From Ettlia oleoabundans (taxonomy: Eukaryota; Chlorophyta; Chlorophyceae; Chlamydomonadales): a stretch of 20,313 nt of DNA. Where the stretch lies: NCBI GenBank assembly GCA_019693395.1, contig JAAMXP010003367.1:1-20313 (forward strand), read 5' to 3'. The position numbers and the translations under genes were made by a program. The notes under the pieces are model-generated. The model saw only the letters and a program-made list of their open reading frames with translations. It ran no database searches and had not been told where the DNA came from. Positions 9,590 through 18,592 of this stretch are shown piece by piece (within the stretch, counting starts at the first letter, position 1; every line of letters begins with the position of its first letter).

Positions 9590-10060
9590 TGTGCTGCGCT
9601 AAGTGCACGATGAATCTGATGCAGCTGCTGTTGTTTGCCAAATAGCCCGGGAGCAGATGCCCTCGCTCGGCCGGCCTAAAGTTTGCACTCACACAGCCGG
9701 GATGCACGCAGCGCTGCGATGTGGGAGTGGTGTGTTTACCAGAATCCCAGAATGTCGGCAGATGACCGGTTTCGAACGCCGCTCGATGAGGCGGCCACCT
9801 CAGCGCAGCGCAGCACGGCACAGCCACCATAAAGGTTCCGTCACCGCCTGGCAATTGTGGGTGACTGGGTTGATGTGCTGGTTAAGTGAGTAATGAGCCT
9901 GTAGCACATTCATATACCTAAAATAAAAGATGGCTTACTGGCTCAGCAGTCTGGGTGTCGGTTGCACACTGAACTGCCAGATCGAAGGGAGCAGTAGGTG
10001 CTATCTCGGTGCCTGTTGTGTCACTGTCGAGTGTTGCATCAAGTCAAGATACAATACATC
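9590..10060 (-). repeat. Upstream repeat block of mTERF copy D
   Basis: This block is nearly identical to the C block for its first 170-200 bp (GCCCGGGAGCAGATGCCCTC, GCCGGCCTAAAGTTTGCACT), then diverges. It keeps GATGAGGCGGCCACCTCAGC near 9786 and GGCTTACTGGCTCAGCAGTC at 9931. The remaining stretch to 10159 shows no gene. Confidence 0.6.
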
Positions 10061-10159
10061 CATATGTATTCATACACAATGATACTGACTGCATCTCCAG
10101 AACACAACTCCCAAAACTTCGCCATGGGATACACCAACAGTTGCTAGGTGCTGTGCCGC

Positions 10160-10507
10160 GTTCATAATGATGCTTCTGATGCTGTGCAACGACCTGATTT
10201 CAAGCGCTCAATCTCCAGCTGTGCTTCACGCTGCGCCCGCTCCCACACGGAAATAGTGCCCTCGGGATGCGCTGCTGCAAACACCTCTCACCCCTCCGTG
10301 CTGCTGCCCAGCACTGCCAGAAAGCGCTACAAGTGCGACACAGGGCCCACGGAAATCAGACACGACTGCTGCCTGTATGCTGTGCCCCCGAGGCCGCTGC
10401 CTGGCCACAACAGCAAAGTATTTGCTGCCACGCCACCCGGCAGCAGGTGTAGCTAGCCACGGTGCTCCAATACTGCAGCTGCTGCGCCAGTTGTTGCCGT
10501 TGACAGC
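10160..10507 (-). pseudogene. mTERF-like exon-3 remnant F
   Basis: This is a degraded piece of the 3' half of exon 3, closest to copy D. Recognisable pieces on the minus strand are LAQQLQYW, AVLGSSTEG, EVFAAAHPEG and RAQREAQLEIER. A TGA at 10288-10290 replaces the conserved Trp of the REEWEVFAA motif, and indels disturb the region corresponding to the variable linker. The start of exon 3 and all upstream exons are missing. The homology ends near 10507, about 300 bp from the stop of the MsrA-like gene, so this marks the right edge of the cluster. Confidence 0.75.
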
Positions 10508-10808
10508 ATCGAAGGCTTATGAACCAGAAAACATCACTTGAGAGGAAATAAATCAGCGATAAAATTTATCAAAGCTTACTTATAAGGTAAAAGCAACTCC
10601 TTTTACAAAACTGGCAGGACAAATGATCGGATTTGAAGGTAAGCCTGAGGGACCTCCGCTCCCGCCTATGCATCTGGTGCTCCACTGCTCCAGCTGATGG
10701 TCTCAGATGCTCGCTGTGTAGCCCACCACCCCATCAAGCTCGCAACCAAGGCTCCCCTTACCGCCAGGGAACCTAACGAACTCGTTACGTTGTTTGTTTT
10801 GTGGATAC
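10508..10808 (-). other. 3' flank of the MsrA-like gene
   Basis: This AT-richer stretch between remnant F and the MsrA-like stop codon contains the candidate polyadenylation signal at 10603-10607. No coding sequence is seen. It is likely 3' untranslated sequence plus a short spacer. Confidence 0.5.
10603..10607 (-). terminator. Candidate TGTAA polyadenylation signal, MsrA-like gene
   Basis: The minus strand reads TGTAA here, about 200 nt after the TGA at 10809. TGTAA is the usual polyadenylation signal of chlorophycean algae. The assignment rests on motif and position only. Confidence 0.4.
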
Positions 10809-13800
10809 TCAATTGAAGAAGTACTCTGGGCAGCCGGTAGGGTCAATCTTGCCGCTTGCTTTCATTGCCTGCTTCAGGTCCTGAGTGTATGACTTGGGGA
10901 AGGCTTTGCCTGCAATGGGGAAGGAATAAGAGCGTGTAGGGGTGTTTAAAAGCTTGCGCACCATGTCCAATCGTGCCTGCCCAGTTCATATTGGATGGAT
11001 GGTCACCTGTCCAGCTTCCCACCTACCCGCGGTGCTGTCCTCCTTTCCACCCATACAGCCATTCATCCACCCGCCCGCTCACTCGCAGTGCTGCCCTTTC
11101 CACCCATCCACCCAGTCAGGCACCCACCCACTCACCAATGCCGTTGTGGAACTGGTGGTAGGTCTCCGCCCTGTTGAAGGCAAGCTTGTTGGAGTCGACC
11201 ACCCACACGGTGTTGAACTGCGGTGTGGCAGGACAGGGCAGGACAGGATGAGCTTGAAGGGCCCCCAGTCGAGGCATGCAAGCAGAGCAGCAGACAGGCA
11301 GACAGGCAGATGTCGCAGCTTACAAAGCCTAAGCAGCAGTAGATGGTTGGCTAGCGGCTGCAACGGATTGAGTTGCCAGCCCACCAACAGCAGCTTATAG
11401 TGGGCATAAAGGTGGCCAAGCACAGGAGCACACCACAGCACGGCACAGCACAGCGTAGGGTGGCGCAACCTGCCACCACACCTCATCCCCCTCTGCTGGC
11501 TGACCGCTGCTGTCGTAAATGTTGCCGTTGCCGGGCAGCAGGCGCATGCCGTTTACGTTTGCGGCTTGCAGGATGGGGAAGAAGGGAGAATCCACGCCGC
11601 CGGGCAGGCCAATCACGTTGCGGTAGCCTGTGGTACGATGTCATGAGACAGGCGGTACAGCTTCATGATGCATGCGGTGCAGTACACGGCCCAGAGGGAT
11701 GTACAACAACGAGTATCATGGTGATGAATGGTGCCATCATTCTACAGCCCTGCTTGCTACGCAGGCAAGCTGGCAGGCATGTGACCAGAGAGGCACGCAT
11801 GCTTCATGCATCCAGTTAGCTAAGTGCCCGCTAAATTGCAGAGTTTCAGGACCCACTTTGCTTGCTGTGCGGTGCTGTAAGCAGTCATTGCAGTTGAGGG
11901 TCAGCAGGCAGGGGAGCAGGTGCCCCGGGCATGCGAGACACTGGCAAGAGTGGGTTCCTGGCAGTCTGCAGGCTGGGTGGCGGCAGCTCACCTGGGCCGG
12001 CATCCTGTGGGTCAAGTCGCATCATGCCAAAGGGAGTCTTGCGGAACTGCACGGGGGGCCACCAGCGGAACGGGGCACGCGGCAATACAGGTCTCGGGTG
12101 TGTGAGTGGGGATGGGGTGGGGATGGTGTGTGAGGTGGAGGCGTTAGGAAAGGGGGGATGGGGTGGGGATGGTGTCTGAGGTGGAGGCGTTAGGAAAGGG
12201 GGCATGGGGTGGGGATAGTGTGTGAGGTGGAGGCATCGGGAAAGGAGGGAAGGCGTGAGGGGCCTTGAGGTGGGTCCAAGGAGGAGCGTAAGCGTCAGAC
12301 TGTGTAGCTGGCTTTGCTTATAGGCAGCAGGGACTCTGAGTCTGTCACGTTATATGTTTGAGTGAGTCTCAGATGGGTGCGTCGCTGTGTCACAGCCCCA
12401 CCCACCCTGCCACCAACCCGTCCATCAAGGGCAACCCACCTGCTTGAAGTACGTGTCTGCAAATGCGGCGTACTGCTTCTTGGCCTCATCCATCCCGCCC
12501 CGCAGCTCCACCTGGACCACCTCGGCATGCCCCAGCTCCTCATACACTGCCGCCAGAAGGAAGAAAATAAAGAACACAAAGGTGTGGGTATGGTTATGTG
12601 TGGGGTGGAAAAAGAAGCAGTAAAGAAGGGGGAGATAGCGAGGGCGTGGCTTGTAGTTATGCATCCCACTCCATGCCATGCCACGACACACCAGGCCAGG
12701 CGACGGCACGCCACGACACGACACACGACGCCACGCCAGGCCACACCATGCTCCACCACACTACTACCCCCCACGACAGCACACGCACACCACATCACAC
12801 CACAGCACATCACAGCAGCCACCCGCACCTGAGCCGCTCGGTCCTCTGTAGTAGCACACCTTCCCCGCAGGCGACTCCACTTTGCCACCAGCATATCCTA
12901 CCACAGCGCTCATTTCGGGCATACCACGCCCCAGCGCCTTCTCCGTATTTGCAAAGTCGTATTGCCTGCGGTACAGGTGTGCAGAACAGTATGGCACACT
13001 GTCTTGAGAGACATGTACTGCCTGGCGGCATGGTGCGGTGAACCGGTGAGACGATACATCAATGACGTGCTAAGAGAGTTGTACCGCACGCTGTACAGCA
13101 GGCAGGCGGGGCGGTGCATCGGCTCTGTGCTGCCCTTAACCTGCCTGCCAACCTGCCGCCTAGCAGAGGAAGGATTTGGGACATAACAGGCTTGTTGGCT
13201 GGTAGCTGGAGCAGCCAGGCTGAAACACCAACCACCAAGCCAACCAAGCCACCTATAAGTACCCACCTGCCCCAAAAGCAGCCGTTTCCAAAGTACACAG
13301 GCATGATTGCCTGCAGTGCATAGCACAATGTCAGAAAAAAGACGTTTCCAAAGAACACAGGCATGATGGCCTGCACTGCGTAGCACAATGTCAGAAAAAA
13401 GAAGTGAAAAACCAAAACGGTAGCCCCAAAGGTAGAAGAATGCCAGCAGCACGGTCCGGAGGGTGCGTTGCACAACCAGGAGCACTAGGAACCAGCACGG
13501 CTGGGTGCCTGCCATGCAGCCTACTGCCTACACAAGCTGCCAGCTGCACTATCAACTACGTCACAGCCATCATGCGATGAAAGCGCCGCGCACATATGGA
13601 AGCCGACAGGCTGGGACTCGGTGAGGCTCAGGTAGCTAGCCAGCTTTACAGAGCGGCATGCCATGCTAAGGCAAATCCATCCAGCGGCACTTCAGTGGCA
13701 GGTGAGGTGCCAAAAAGCAGGACCCACCTCCCTACTAGCTGCCGCCGCATCCCCCGACGCCGCTGCATCTGCCACAGCACCCGCCTCCGCTGCTGCTACG

Positions 13801-14264
13801 ACTTTCGTGGCCGCTACGGATGCCACTGCCGCTGCAGGTGGCAGGGGTTCTGCAAGTGCCGGGGGAGCTGCCAGGAGTGCTGTAAGCGCCCAGGTGGCGG
13901 CGGCCAGTGCTGCACGCTGGGCGGCAGGCGGGAGCCTGACCTCTGCTTGGCTGCAGCGTGGGAGCATGGCACAATATATGTGATGATACTGATTGATTCA
14001 AAAATCTTGCTGAAACATCGACATAGGTCTGCTGGATGTTGTGTAAGACAGGAGGTCGCGGCTGGCGGGTGGGCGGCGGCAGCCTGCCGTAGGGGCCCTG
14101 CCCCACCACAGCCCAACCTCACGGCAGCCTCACCTGCTGGAATCTCGGCATGCTGGTGATGCGCTGCACTCGGCAAGGTGCCGCTGCTGGCTGCCCGCAG
14201 CCACGGCACGCTGAAACGGAGGTGGCAAACTGGTTACAGAGGTTTTGACTACGTGCAGCGGCAT
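10809..14264 (-). CDS. MsrA-like peptide methionine sulfoxide reductase (9 exons, 341 aa)
   Basis: The family reduces methionine-S-sulfoxide in proteins using a catalytic cysteine. Exons: 14264-14134, 13950-13728, 13310-13267, 12965-12829, 12546-12440, 12046-11992, 11627-11482, 11217-11136, 10909-10809; every join keeps frame and has GT-AG ends. The active-site segment VYFGNGCFWGRQ (Cys at residue 129) is split between exons 3 and 4. Then come VVGYAGGKVESPAGKVCYY, YEELGHAEVVQVELRGG, DAGPGYRNVIGLPGG, and RAETYHQFHNGIGKAFPKSY near the end. GCFWG, GYAGG, GHAEVV and AExYHQ are MsrA landmarks. The segment matching GTQYRS is altered (GPGYRN). Cys170 and Cys335 are possible resolving residues (inference). 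Residues 1-118 are Ala-rich with a hydrophobic core, LAAATWALTALLAAPPALAE, suggesting plastid, perhaps lumen, targeting. The start could instead be the in-frame ATG at 14354. Confidence 0.85.
11025..11135. repeat. Imperfect CCACCC-rich repeat in intron 8 of the MsrA-like gene
   Basis: A low-complexity stretch made of CCACCCATCC-type words lies just inside the donor of intron 8. It includes two imperfect copies of a GCAGTGCTG/CCTTTCCACCCATC segment. It is non-coding and strand-biased (C-rich on the plus strand). Confidence 0.55.
12106..12247. repeat. 46-bp minisatellite in intron 5 of the MsrA-like gene
   Basis: About three units with a 46-bp period are seen: the word GAGGTGGAGGC starts at 12132, 12178 and 12224. 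Each unit holds GGGGTGGGGAT, GTGTGTGAGG and TTAGGAAAGGGGG-type segments. It is strongly G-rich on the plus strand, so the intron transcript is C-rich. Confidence 0.85.
12661..12820. repeat. Degenerate CACGA/CACCA-type simple-sequence region in intron 4 of the MsrA-like gene
   Basis: About 160 bp are made mostly of CCACGACA, CCAGGC and CACACC words without a strict period. The region fills most of intron 4, between the exon ends at 12546 and 12829. Confidence 0.6.
13283..13402 (-). repeat. 60-bp tandem duplication spanning the exon-3 acceptor of the MsrA-like gene
   Basis: Two 60-bp units (13283-13342 and 13343-13402) differ at a handful of bases. On the minus strand each reads a pyrimidine tract TTTTTTCTGACATTGTGCTA, a GCAG acceptor, then ATCATGCCTGTG and TTTGGAAACG. 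Each unit therefore has a complete branch/pyrimidine/acceptor region plus the first codons of exon 3. The acceptors are before 13310 (used in the base model) and before 13370. Confidence 0.9.
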
Positions 14265-14585
14265 TGTTACGGTGTAATCGCTTTTCACTGGCGATTCGGT
14301 GGTTTTGATGGTTCGTCTTTTCCTAATTGGGGGGTCTGGCAGTACTGCTCTCAAAGCACTACCGCGCTGCCCAAGCCGCGGGTTATCACATTCTTCTAAT
14401 TTGTGTAGCGTCTAATCACTTGTTACTGAGTCTGCAATTCGTTCATTTTTTCTGATACCCCGCAGCGCCAACCACTGTCTTGATATCCTTTGTTATTGCC
14501 GCCTCATCGCCAGTTTTGAACTTGACACATCGAAGTTTCTGTTAATTCCTTTTAAGACCCAACATAAATTGGCAGGACTGGCGCA
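14265..14585. promoter_or_regulatory. Divergent intergenic region between the MsrA-like and protease genes
   Basis: The two translation starts point away from each other, 321 bp apart (231 bp if the upstream MsrA-like ATG at 14354 is used). The region is AT-richer than the flanking coding DNA, especially 14390-14460 and 14525-14565. Both 5' leaders and promoters must fit here. No clear TATA box or named element was identified. Confidence 0.55.
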
Positions 14586-17500
14586 ATGAAGCTGGCGGCG
14601 CGCACATGTGCCGCCTTGCTGCTGCTGGCTCTTGCACGCACGATACGACGGGTGCAGGGCTTCGAGGTGAGCAGCTTTCAAGCCGAAATACGGCGCTGCC
14701 GCGGCAGCTGCTTGGCAGCTATACCTGGAATGCGACTGCTGGACTCTGCGGTTTGCGCTGCTATAAGCCCCCAACACTGTCATGTTGCTTGTTTGTGCAG
14801 TTGGGACCCAAGCCTGCCGCGGCCCCAGGCTTGATTGTGAAGATTAAGCCTGATGCCGTCTTCACCTCGGCAGGGGGCACAGGGACTGCGCGCCCCATCT
14901 CTCTCGAACTCAACCTGTATCGGGTGAATATTACGGACGGCAAACCAGCAAAGGTCAAGGCAGCAGAGTTGGAGAAGCTTGAAGGCGAGTCCGGCTTCTG
15001 CAAGGACCTTGCGCCCACACTTGCGCCTGCTGCCGCCGCCAGAATACTCGAGGGGGGTTAGGGCGCCTACTGCTGCTGCCGCTTCAATTGGTCGCCACCG
15101 AGTGGGTTGCACTTCCTTGCTTGCATATCTCAAAATACGAGATCTGGTGGTCAAACTGCCTCCGGCTTTTTCAACTGGCATTACCTCTGCAGGAGTGGCC
15201 TACGCTGTTCCCGACGACTGGGTGCATGTGGCCATTGGGCGCGGGCTGCAAGCCCGTGCCGGCCGCCGCCGGCCGCCGGCACCGAAACTCAAGCGGCGCC
15301 CCCCCATGCCCAGACCCAAGCGGCGGCGGCCGCCGCCGGGCCCTCAGCTGTCGGGCTTGGGCCTGGCACCTCCTCCACCCAAGCCGAAGCAGGCAGGCGC
15401 CAAGAGGCCAAACGACAAGTTCTACCGCTACCAGTGGGGCATGGTGAGAGGCGCTGCTGCTTCCTGTTGACTCACAACTGCGGTCAGGGGTCAGCGACTG
15501 CGCCGCCCTTTGTTTGAACCCAACCTGGTCGCCTTTGCTTCGACACGATAGCAAAAGCGGCGACAGGTGCAGCAGAGAAAGGAGCAGCAGCAGCCGCAGC
15601 CGCAGGGGCAGGGGCAGCGGGACAAGGCGGCGCAAGTGCCACAACCTGGGGCTTCAAAGTGTGTAAGTGCCCATGCCAACCCACCACTCTGACCCAGCAG
15701 CCCAACCCGCCCTCCCAACGGGTGCCAGCACCAGCTAGCCGCCTTCCACAATGCAACGCGCATGCCAGCCGACCTATCGCATGCAGCATAGCATCACTCT
15801 CCCACTTCCCAACCCCTCAAACCCCAACCCCCTGTCTCAAGCCTGCCAAAGCTCACCTCCCAACTCTTTTCCACATTTGCTCCACCCTCCTGCCATCCCA
15901 CAGGACCGCATCCGTGCCCCTGGTGCCTGGGCCCTCCGGGTGGACTCCTCCTCCGTGCCCACATGCATCGTGGACACCGGAGTTATGGTGAGCATATGCA
16001 CGTGGTTTTCATTTCACTCGTATCTATAGCACAGCACAGCACAGCACAGCACAGCACAGCACAGCACAGCACAGCACAGCACAGCACGCATGCGCCCTAG
16101 AGAATTGTATGCAAGCACAGCAAGTCAAGTTGGGAAGCGCTCGTGTTTGCTGCAAAGAATGCCGCTTGCCAGCCAGTGCTATCTGTTGTTGTATCTGCAT
16201 CGTCAGGCGTTCAACCGTACTGCCAATGACAGCACCTTCGGTACCGCCTCCCCATGTTGCAGTACAACCACCCTGACCTAGCTCCCAACCTTGTGCCTAT
16301 GACAGCCGAATGGCAGCGCGAAAATTTCGACGACAGCGGGCACGGCACGCATATCGCGGGAATTATTGGCGCGGTGAGCAGAGCAGGGCAGTAGGCACCG
16401 GCATGTGGTGGTGTGCTGTGGCAGGCAACAGGGTACGCAGCATTTGGCAGCAGGAAAGGCAGGGTATTCGCAAATGATGATGACTGAAAGGGTGGAGGGC
16501 AAGTGTGAGGGCAGGCGGGCTGGCAGGCAGGCAGGCAGGGAGGGAGGCCAGCAAGCATGGAGATGGACAGCAGCCTGCCGCCGCCTGAAGGGGCAGTAAC
16601 ACTGTGTTCTCTGCTTGCTCCACACCTGGCACCCCAACATGCACTGCTGACCCTGCTATAGCCATGCGCACCTAGTATCCCCGCCACCATTTGGGAGCTA
16701 GCCAAGTGCCCGCCTGCCATTGCCACCCACCCCATGCCACCGGCCCATGCCTTTGCTGCCTGAACTGCAGATGGGCAACAACCAGATGGGCCTGACAGGA
16801 GTGGGCTGGCGGGCCAGCATCCTGTCTTGCAAGGCGCTGGACTCCACTGGATGGGGGCTCATCTCCAAAGTGCTGGAGTGCATACAATGGTGCAGGTGCG
16901 GGCAAAAGGTGGAGGCGTGGGTGTAGTTGTGGATTGGATGAGGCGCTTGGGGTGGGGTCAGGGCTCCCGAGGCCTCACTGTTGTTGATGACCCTGTCTTC
17001 TCCACTCTGATCTGAGGCTGGCCAACAATAACTGCAGCTGACCGCAACGTTTCCTCCAACCTTGACATCAACCTCAACTTAAGATATCAACTCTCAAGGA
17101 CAAACTGTTTGCTTTCAATGCAGGTCCCAAGGGGCCCGGGTTATCAACACCTCCTTTGAGCTGGCAAGTCAGAATGCAGCGCTGGAGGAGGCGGTACGGG
17201 ACGGTACTGCAGCCGGAACCTTCTTCGCAGCGTGAGCATGCTGTGCTGTCCTGCCGTGCTCTGCCGTGCTGTTCTGCCATGTACATGGCGCATTCTGCGC
17301 TGTGCGGTGTTGTGCTGCGCTGTGCTGTGTTGTGCTGCGCTGTGCTGCATTGTGCTTGCTGGGTGTTGCCCCCCGCTTTGCTCTGTCATGCTGCCACTAT
17401 GCACTCCTTGCCCTATCACCGCTTGTCCCTTGCCTGTTGTCGTATCACTCGCTGGCCTCTATGCTATGCACGCTTTCCTGGACCCCAAATCCTGCTTCCC

Positions 17501-18592
17501 TCTCCTTACTTCACCCCACACGCTCACAACCTTCCTGTGATTATCCACCCGCAGTGCCGCCGGCAACTCATTCTGGCAGAATGACAATGATGTGGTGCCA
17601 ATCTACCCAGCTAGCTTCAAGTTCCCGGGCAACGTGGCGGTGGCAAATGTGGCCGAGGCGGGCGGGCTAGGTGACAGCAGGTGGGGCTGACTGGCTACTG
17701 TTGGACTTTTACTTCTATTTTGTTCTTTTTGGTTACGGCAGGCAGGGAGTAACTGGCTTGTCCTGAGTTTCGCTACCCAGTAACTCGCCCACCACCTTGA
17801 TTTCCAGCCACTTGGGCTGGGCCGCAGGGCCCTCTCCAGTCGCCTGCTTGGCTTTAGTGCTAAGGGGCAGCGATGTGCACTGCGTTGACACGCTGCGACA
17901 AATTTGCTGCTTCTGCCATGCACTCCCAACTACAAAGGTAAACCGTCTCCACCGTCATTTCTCGGTTATGGCTTGCTATATCCCTTCCTTTGGTGCAGCA
18001 ACTACGGCGGCACCACGGTCCATGTGGCCGCCCCTGGCACTGAGATTCTTTCCACCTGGATCACCCGAAACGTGGAGGAGAGCCCTCCAACCTTGTACAG
18101 CGGCCAGTTCTATCGGAAAGAAACGGGGACCTCGATGGCGGCGCCCTATGTGGCGGGAGCGGCGGCGCTGGCTATTGCAGCGTCGGGAGGAACGCTGACG
18201 AATGCAGAGGTAGGCAGCTGCTGCCGATGCTGCTGGTTTTGGTTGCTGGTGCTGCTGGCTGTTGGGTGTATGCTGGGTGTTGCATGGTTTGCAATGCTAC
18301 AGGCTAGGCGCTAAATCTGCGGGCCAGTGCAGTAAATGCTGTTGCTGCTCGGCAGCCTTGCTGCTGCCAGTTGGCCAGTTGTACTGCTTTCGAACACGAT
18401 ACTGTGCTGCCACCCCTGCAGGTGGCTGAGCTCCTGGTCAAGACCTCCATCCCTGTGCCAGAACTGAGGGGCCTGGTGTTGGCCAATGGCGTCATTAACC
18501 TTGAGGCGCTCATCAAGCAGGCGATACAGCACGGGCAGCAAGCAAGGGCGGTAGCAGCAGCAGCAAAGGGAGCGGCGTCAAGACGGATTTGA
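14586..18592 (+). CDS. Secreted subtilisin-like serine protease 1 (S8 family, 10 exons, 483 aa)
   Basis: Exons: 14586-14666, 14801-14984, 15193-15443, 15904-15987, 16263-16373, 16771-16895, 17124-17231, 17555-17680, 17999-18209, 18422-18592; all joins keep frame. Introns are GT-AG except intron 2, which starts GC. Residues 1-25 form a signal peptide (KLAARTCAALLLLALART). A pro-region of about residues 28-110 (PGLIVKIKPDAV; YAVPDDWVHVAIG) is followed by a Pro/Lys/Arg-rich linker, about 112-160, with RRR, KRR and KRRR runs. The catalytic domain opens with YQWGMDRIRAPGAW. Asp196 lies in CIVDTGV, His227 in SGHGTHIAG, oxyanion Asn319 in AAAGN, and Ser402 in GTSMAAPYVAG, so the protein should be an active endopeptidase. 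It is secreted or wall-targeted by inference. Subtilases including the vegetative lytic enzyme (sporangin) degrade cell walls in related algae, but this protein is much smaller than that enzyme, so a role in wall turnover is only a guess. Confidence 0.9.
16029..16087. repeat. Pentanucleotide microsatellite (GCACA)n in intron 4 of protease 1
   Basis: Almost twelve perfect copies of GCACA occur just inside the donor side of intron 4. The same pentamer, as TGTGC, recurs in degenerate form in intron 7 of the same gene. Confidence 0.95.
17236..17356. repeat. Degenerate TGTGC/GTGCT pentamer repeat in intron 7 of protease 1
   Basis: A run of TGTGC, TGCGC and TGTGT words with many substitutions lies directly after the exon-7 donor (17232). 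It is the reverse complement of the (GCACA)n motif in intron 4. Confidence 0.75.

Noticed and set aside
11079..11486. Minus-strand ORF of 135 codons that spans exon 8 and parts of its flanking introns in the MsrA-like gene.
   Set aside because: It is read in a frame different from exon 8 and crosses clear splice sites; the homologous protein segments belong to the spliced model.
12598..13041. Plus-strand ORF of 147 codons with Thr/His-rich repeats.
   Set aside because: It is a translation of the CACGA-type low-complexity DNA in an intron plus antisense of exon 4 of the MsrA-like gene.
13596..14159. Plus-strand ORF of 187 codons rich in Cys and Arg.
   Set aside because: It lies opposite exons 1 and 2 of the MsrA-like gene. 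The minus-strand exon model joins in frame with eight further exons, whereas this ORF has only biased composition.
15484..15903. Possible extra coding exon inside intron 3 of protease 1.
   Set aside because: Exon 3 (ending QWGM) and exon 4 (starting DRIRAPGAW) join in phase and recreate the uninterrupted subtilase entry motif, so no extra exon is needed. The stretch is mostly GCAGC and CCAACCC-type low-complexity DNA.
16029..16087. Regular short repeats that could suggest a CRISPR array.
   Set aside because: The units are a contiguous 5-bp microsatellite with no spacers, inside an intron of a eukaryotic gene.
17681..17998. A missing exon between the segments ending GGLGDS and starting NYGGTTVHVAAPG of protease 1, first suspected because an earlier donor choice (after the CTAG at 17670) broke the frame.
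   Set aside because: Using the donor at 17681 (after GACAGCAG) restores the frame exactly and gives the expected short Ser-rich turn before NYG; no extra exon is required.
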